A DNA stretch of 64,000 nucleotides from G963674685 sp963674685 (GTDB taxonomy: Bacteria > Lernaellota > Lernaellaia > JACKCT01): NCBI GenBank assembly GCA_963674685.2, contig CAXXWT010000004.1:310001-374000 (forward strand), written 5' to 3'. Numbering within the stretch: position 1 is the stretch's first letter; every line of letters begins with the position of its first letter. Positions 60,423 to 64,000 of this stretch are shown piece by piece. The notes beneath the pieces are model-generated. The model worked only from the letters and a program-made list of their open reading frames with translations. It ran no database searches and was not told where the DNA came from. The translations under genes and the position numbers were made by a program.

Positions 60423-61682
60423 TTATTGCGCGGGCGCGGACAGCAGGTCGTCTTCAACGAGCTTGTTGAAAATGATTTTCGCCGCCTGCTCGTTTCCGAA
60501 CGCGTTGATGTGCCCTGCGTCGTCGGACAGCGTCAGCGCGCTTGGTTCGTACCGCGCGTGCAGAATGTCGTTAACGGGAAGGAAAGGCACATCCATTTCC
60601 CGCGCCACCTTTTTCATGATGGCCTGAACCTCGCTTGCTCTCGATGCGGGAACTTCCGTGATTTCCGGCGACTGGTAAGCGTCGGCGAATAGCAGGCGCA
60701 CGCCGTCTTTTCGCGTGATCTCGACGAAGGCCCGCAGGTTGGCTTCGATCTGATCCGGCGGGTTGGCGTCTTTGGACACGTTGAAAACGTCGCCGGCGCC
60801 GCCCCGGCTTTCACGCACCCCGCGAATCCATTGCACCAGGGCGTTATACGTCCGCAGGCGGCGCATTCCACTTTGCGCGGCGCTGATGAGGCTCTCCTTT
60901 TTCGGAAACCGGTTTTCGCTGATCCAGAGTTTCGTGATGTCGACGCCGGTGCGCATGGTGAATAACTCATGGTACGTGTACGGCCCGTGCGTGATGACGC
61001 CGTCGTTGACGTTGCTGTAAAAGATGATGAGATCCGGGTGAAAATGACGCAGCAGCAGTTTGTAAATGATCAGGTTGTGAAAAACGCGAAAGGCTTTGAC
61101 GCCCCCGGCGATCCATTCGAAGTTTCGGTCGGGAAACTCCTTTTTCGTCATTTGGTCCAATAAGGCCGTAAAAGTATCTTCGTAGCGGTCGATTCCGTGC
61201 CCCCAGGCGTTGGAGCCGCCCATGGTGATGATTCGAAATACGCCGGGAGCTTTTTTCATCGTCGCGGGTCCCGACCGGAAATTGACGGCCTGGTCTTCGG
61301 CGGCGGGTTTGCCATTGGTTTCCGGAGTCCATCCCTTCGGGAGCATATCCTTCGGAGCCCAGAAAAAATATCGATGGGCTACGAAGTCCCGCCCGACGGA
61401 AAGCGGCTGAAGGCGGGAATTGAACGGGCCGACGCGAAATCCGATTTCAACGGCAACGAACAAAATCATGAAGGCCGTCGGGCCTAAAAGTCCGATAAAC
61501 GGGATGTTTTTTCGATATTTGAAAATCAGAAGCAGGGGCAGGCATCCGCCGAGCCACAAGGCCAGATTGAGCATTAACGGTTCCCGGCAGCCGGAAAGCA
61601 GCCAGATTCCCAAAGCGGCTCCAAAAGCCAGAATGAAGGATATTAGGACAAATCGCCCTGAAATTTCGAGTAAGCGGCGCAT
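60423..61682 (-). CDS. membrane-anchored SGNH/GDSL hydrolase
   Basis: This 419-residue protein has two or three N-terminal membrane segments (12-30, 36-55, 63-82). An SGNH hydrolase domain follows outside or at the membrane. Block I is ITMGGSNAWG (Ser157), block III is YSNVND (Asn), and block V is DDAGHINAFGN near the C-terminus with the Asp and His. The layout (membrane part plus SGNH) is like enzymes that add or remove acyl groups on surface glycans. The start at 61682 is an ATG with a weak upstream site. It is convergent with the lipoprotein before it and divergent from rplU. Confidence 0.85.
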   Translation of the reverse strand: MRRLLEISGRFVLISFILAFGAALGIWLLSGCREPLMLNLALWLGGCLPLLLIFKYRKNIPFIGLLGPTAFMILFVAVEIGFRVGPFNSRLQPLSVGRDFVAHRYFFWAPKDMLPKGWTPETNGKPAAEDQAVNFRSGPATMKKAPGVFRIITMGGSNAWGHGIDRYEDTFTALLDQMTKKEFPDRNFEWIAGGVKAFRVFHNLIIYKLLLRHFHPDLIIFYSNVNDGVITHGPYTYHELFTMRTGVDITKLWISENRFPKKESLISAAQSGMRRLRTYNALVQWIRGVRESRGGAGDVFNVSKDANPPDQIEANLRAFVEITRKDGVRLLFADAYQSPEITEVPASRASEVQAIMKKVAREMDVPFLPVNDILHARYEPSALTLSDDAGHINAFGNEQAAKIIFNKLVEDDLLSAPAQ

Positions 61683-61812
61683 TGTTGAAAGTCAATCGTT
61701 TAAGCGGAATTATGTCAAAAATGCCAATGACTCACCGGCGCGGATATTCAATCGGGATTATTTATGGAACACGAGCGCCGGAACGTGCCGATTCTTCAAT
61801 AAAAATCTTGGC

Positions 61813-61841
61813 TTGACAAGGTTTCAGCATATGGCTATAAG
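61813..61841 (+). promoter_or_regulatory. sigma70-type promoter of rplU-rpmA
   Basis: TTGACA (61813-61818) and TATAAG (61836-61841) have 17 bases between them. The predicted leader is about 65 bases, ending with an AAGGAGCC ribosome site before the ATG at 61914. Confidence 0.8.
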
Positions 61842-61913
61842 TCTCAACCTTGACACGGGGGCAAGGGGAAAACCCGGCAACCAGCGAATAGCGAATCGAA
61901 GGAGCCAAAGAAG

Positions 61914-62225
61914 ATGTACGCCGTTATCGAAACGGGCGGACAACAATATAAGATCAAAGAGGGCGACACTCTCAAGATCGAAAAGGTACCCGCCGAAATT
62001 GGAAACACAATCAAGTTCGACAAAGTCCTTCTGGTCAATACCGGTGAGAAATGCCGGATCGGCAATCCTTACGTGAAGGACGTCACCGTCGAAAGCGAAG
62101 TTCTGTTGCAGGACCGGCACCGCAAGGTCATCGTGTTCAAATACAAACGGCGCAAAGGCTATCAGAAAAAAAGAGGACATCGTCAGCACTTCACGAAGGT
62201 CCGTATTCTCAAGATCAACGCATAG
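61914..62225 (+). CDS. rplU: ribosomal protein L21
   Basis: This 103-residue large-subunit protein has the family opening MYAVIETGGQQYKIKEGD and the C-terminal RKGYQKKRGHRQHFTKVRI, which holds the 23S rRNA-binding basic loop. Length and sequence are typical. It is co-transcribed with rpmA (46-base gap) from the promoter at 61813. In most bacteria obgE follows these two genes; here it does not. Confidence 0.97.
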   Translation: MYAVIETGGQQYKIKEGDTLKIEKVPAEIGNTIKFDKVLLVNTGEKCRIGNPYVKDVTVESEVLLQDRHRKVIVFKYKRRKGYQKKRGHRQHFTKVRILKINA

Positions 62226-62271
62226 CAAGTAATTTGTTGTAGATGCCCAAGGCATAGTTGGGAGGGCTATC

Positions 62272-62535
62272 ATGGCTCATAAAAAAGCAGGCGGTTCGTC
62301 GCGGAACGGACGAGACTCGGCAGGTCGGCGCTACGGCGTCAAAGCTCACGGCGGCTCCATCGTTTCCGCCGGAACCATCATCACCCGGCAACTGGGCACC
62401 TTGATTCATCCGGGAACCAACGTCGGCATGGGCAAGGACTACACCCTCTTCGCCAAAATCGACGGCCTCGTGACGTTCGAGCGCAAGGATAAAAAGCGCA
62501 AAAAAGTCAGCGTCTATCCCTTGGAAAACGCTTAA
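62272..62535 (+). CDS. rpmA: ribosomal protein L27
   Basis: This 87-residue protein starts MAHKKAGGSSRNGRDSAGRR, the conserved N-terminus that reaches the peptidyl-transferase centre. No cleavable N-terminal extension of the Firmicutes type is present. GSIVSAGTIITRQLGTLIHP and MGKDYTLFAKIDG are family motifs. A GGGAGGGC ribosome site precedes the ATG. A hairpin terminator follows at about 62616-62645. Confidence 0.97.
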   Translation: MAHKKAGGSSRNGRDSAGRRYGVKAHGGSIVSAGTIITRQLGTLIHPGTNVGMGKDYTLFAKIDGLVTFERKDKKRKKVSVYPLENA

Positions 62536-62615
62536 AGTAAAAAAGCGGTTATCCATTCTGTTTTTCGCTTGCGAAAAAAATACGCAGATTCATCCCAATT
62601 GAATAAAAAAGATGA

Positions 62616-62645
62616 GCCGGGACCTTGAAAGGCCCCGGTTTTCTT
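62616..62645 (+). terminator. intrinsic terminator of rplU-rpmA
   Basis: CCGGGACCTT and AAGGCCCCGG form an almost perfect stem (one A/C mismatch), followed by TTTTCTTT. It ends the ribosomal operon before the next lipoprotein gene. Confidence 0.75.
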
Positions 62646-62776
62646 TATAACGAATCCGTAGCCTCGCGCATTATCTTTCCCGCCTGAGAAATGCGGGTTA
62701 ATTTCTCTCTTGACTTTTCCTCTGAAAAGTGAGGGAAAATACAATGAAATAGACCAGGAACCGGCGGAGATAAAAG

Positions 62777-63916
62777 ATGAAAGCACATAATTGTTTTTTG
62801 GCGCTCGTATTTTTCCTTTTGATCTGCACTTTTGTCATGAGCACGGCCTGCGGCGGCGACGATGACTCGGATGACGACAATTACGTCGCCGAAGATGACG
62901 ATTCGAGTTCGCCTGACGATGACAGCGCGGGCGCCGATGATGATATGTGGGATGACGACAGCGCCGATGATGATACGTTTGTCGACGATGACGCGAATGA
63001 CGACGCGAATGACGACGCGAATGACGACGCAGATGACGATATAAATGATGACCTGGATGACGATATCGACGACGATACGAACGACGATGACACGGGCGAC
63101 GACGACACGGCCGATGATGACACGGCGGACGACGACGAGCCGGAGATTATCACGGTGCTGACTTTCAATCTGCAGAATCCCATCTGGAATATTTTTAACG
63201 TGGACGACAGGACGCAGATCGTGGCCGATTTCATTCTGGAAAGGCAGCCGGATTTTATCGCCTTTCAGGAAGCGGCAGAGCTTGCGCTGATCCAAAACCG
63301 GGCCGAGGCGCTGGCGGAAATGACCGGCTACAATTACGTATGGCAGGAAACGCACTCAATCCCGCTGGTCTTTGACGAAGGCATCGCCATCATGACGAAA
63401 AGACCTATCGACTGGACCGATTACGATCGGCTCTCGCACCCGGACCTGAGTCTTTTCCGCAGAGCCGTTCTGGGTGTTCGCGTGAACATGGATCGGGGCG
63501 ACGTGTATTTTTTCTGCTCTCACATGACCACCGCCAATAATCAGACGGAAAAAGCCGATCAGGCCCTTGAAATATGGCAGTTTGTTCAGGCGCAAGGACT
63601 GGAGCGTAGCGGATTTTTCGCCGGAGACTTAAACGCCGAGCCGGACACGCTGGCGATGAGTTTTCTGCGCGGGGAGGCGCAACATGACGGCTACACGGGA
63701 GATTTTTTCGACGCGTGGCCCGAAACGCATCCGCTGGATCCGGGCTTCACGCACCCGTCCGACGATCCCGAAAAGCGTATCGACTATATCTACATTGCGC
63801 CGGGCACGCGGGATGACGCCCTGTCCATGGAGTGCGAACGCGTCATGACCGAGCCGGTGAACGGCGTCATGGCCAGCGACCACATCGGCGTCCTGTGCCG
63901 CTTCGAAGTCCCGTGA
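62777..63916 (+). CDS. endonuclease/exonuclease/phosphatase-fold lipoprotein
   Basis: This 379-residue lipoprotein has lipobox MSTAC (Cys25) and one of the longest Asp tracts in the window (about 28-120). A complete EEP-fold domain follows with LTFNLQNP (Asn), AFQEAAEL (Glu), YFFCSHM (His), AGDLNAEPD (Asp/Asn), KRIDYIYIAPG and SDHIGVLCRF (Asp-His). It lacks the Cys-rich insert of the related protein at 26942-28189. It would hydrolyse phosphodiesters outside the cytoplasm (DNA, RNA or lipid). The start at 62777 has a GGAG site. Confidence 0.88.
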   Translation: MKAHNCFLALVFFLLICTFVMSTACGGDDDSDDDNYVAEDDDSSSPDDDSAGADDDMWDDDSADDDTFVDDDANDDANDDANDDADDDINDDLDDDIDDDTNDDDTGDDDTADDDTADDDEPEIITVLTFNLQNPIWNIFNVDDRTQIVADFILERQPDFIAFQEAAELALIQNRAEALAEMTGYNYVWQETHSIPLVFDEGIAIMTKRPIDWTDYDRLSHPDLSLFRRAVLGVRVNMDRGDVYFFCSHMTTANNQTEKADQALEIWQFVQAQGLERSGFFAGDLNAEPDTLAMSFLRGEAQHDGYTGDFFDAWPETHPLDPGFTHPSDDPEKRIDYIYIAPGTRDDALSMECERVMTEPVNGVMASDHIGVLCRFEVP

Positions 63917-64000
63917 AAGAACAAGGGGCAAGGGACAAGGGGAAAGAGGAGGACGCCCGGCCAGACCACCCGCCGAGGGCTTCAAATAATGATTATTGAT

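Noticed and set aside
60261..60692. Protein with CKLVHSL repeats
   Set aside because: It is a translation of the 21-bp tandem repeat running into the antisense of the SGNH hydrolase gene.
62881..63234. Ser-rich ORFs antisense to the Asp linkers (also at 10123, 14185, 27948, 58226)
   Set aside because: GAY-rich repeats always leave the reverse strand open as Ser- or Val/Ile-rich frames. There is no independent evidence for them.

Overview
The window reads as chromosome from an uncultured, Gram-negative, probably anaerobic bacterium. Evidence for this is a set of lipobox signal peptides, a likely outer-membrane barrel, multihaem cytochromes, a 2-hydroxyacyl-CoA dehydratase/benzoyl-CoA reductase-type system and bacterial L21/L27 genes. 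Eight lipoproteins carry long Asp-rich linkers directly behind the lipidated Cys. I associate that trait with uncultured 'deltaproteobacterial' lineages (Lernaellota- or Myxococcota-like); this placement is inference. Coding density is high, with genes on both strands. No phage or complete IS was seen, but several dispersed non-coding repeat families are present.

Layout. 1-5.5 kb: the end of an alpha/beta hydrolase, a small Cys-rich protein, an acyl-CoA dehydrogenase, a BrnT/BrnA-type toxin-antitoxin pair, a TVP38/TMEM64 membrane protein and an S33-like lipoprotein hydrolase. 5.8-10.7 kb: an unknown membrane-anchored protein, a 366-bp transposon-like palindrome with target duplication, and a tandem duplication of an alpha/beta-hydrolase lipoprotein. 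10.7-15.7 kb: a GH31 lipoprotein, a large Asp-linker lipoprotein and an HDAC/acetylpolyamine-amidohydrolase enzyme. 16-21 kb: a CheB-CheR-PAS fusion and a hybrid histidine kinase. 21-27 kb: a promoter-led operon of octahaem cytochrome c (tetrathionate-reductase family), a heptahaem cytochrome c fused to cytochrome b, and two YeeE/YedE sulfur transporters, one with a degenerate rhodanese domain. Together these could form a membrane system for sulfur-oxyanion uptake and respiration.

27-33 kb: a nuclease/phosphatase-fold lipoprotein, then GH31-pgpA-larA in tight succession, and a putative barrel protein. 33.3-44.7 kb: nine genes, all on the minus strand and mostly overlapping. They encode four B12-binding-type radical SAM proteins, a geranylgeranyl-reductase-like flavoprotein, an extended SDR, two BcrB/BcrC-like subunits and their ATPase activator. 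I regard this as the best candidate for an undescribed pathway; it looks like a radical and low-potential-reduction biosynthetic or lipid-modification cluster.

45-53 kb: a CDG-repeat protein, RtcB, a TIGR01777 epimerase, a Cys-rich lipoprotein, a DUF3795-like protein, an AttH/CrtC-like protein, a histone-H1-like fusion and tRNA-Leu(TAA). 53.5-64 kb: aspS-asnS behind a clear sigma70-type promoter, an esterase, an Asp-linker lipoprotein, a 21-bp tandem repeat, an SGNH hydrolase, rplU-rpmA behind a near-consensus promoter, and a second nuclease/phosphatase-fold lipoprotein.

Three dispersed repeat families occur (A: ISL3-like ends; B: a 140-bp palindrome; C: GCCACACA hairpins). Families B and C show compensatory changes in their stems.
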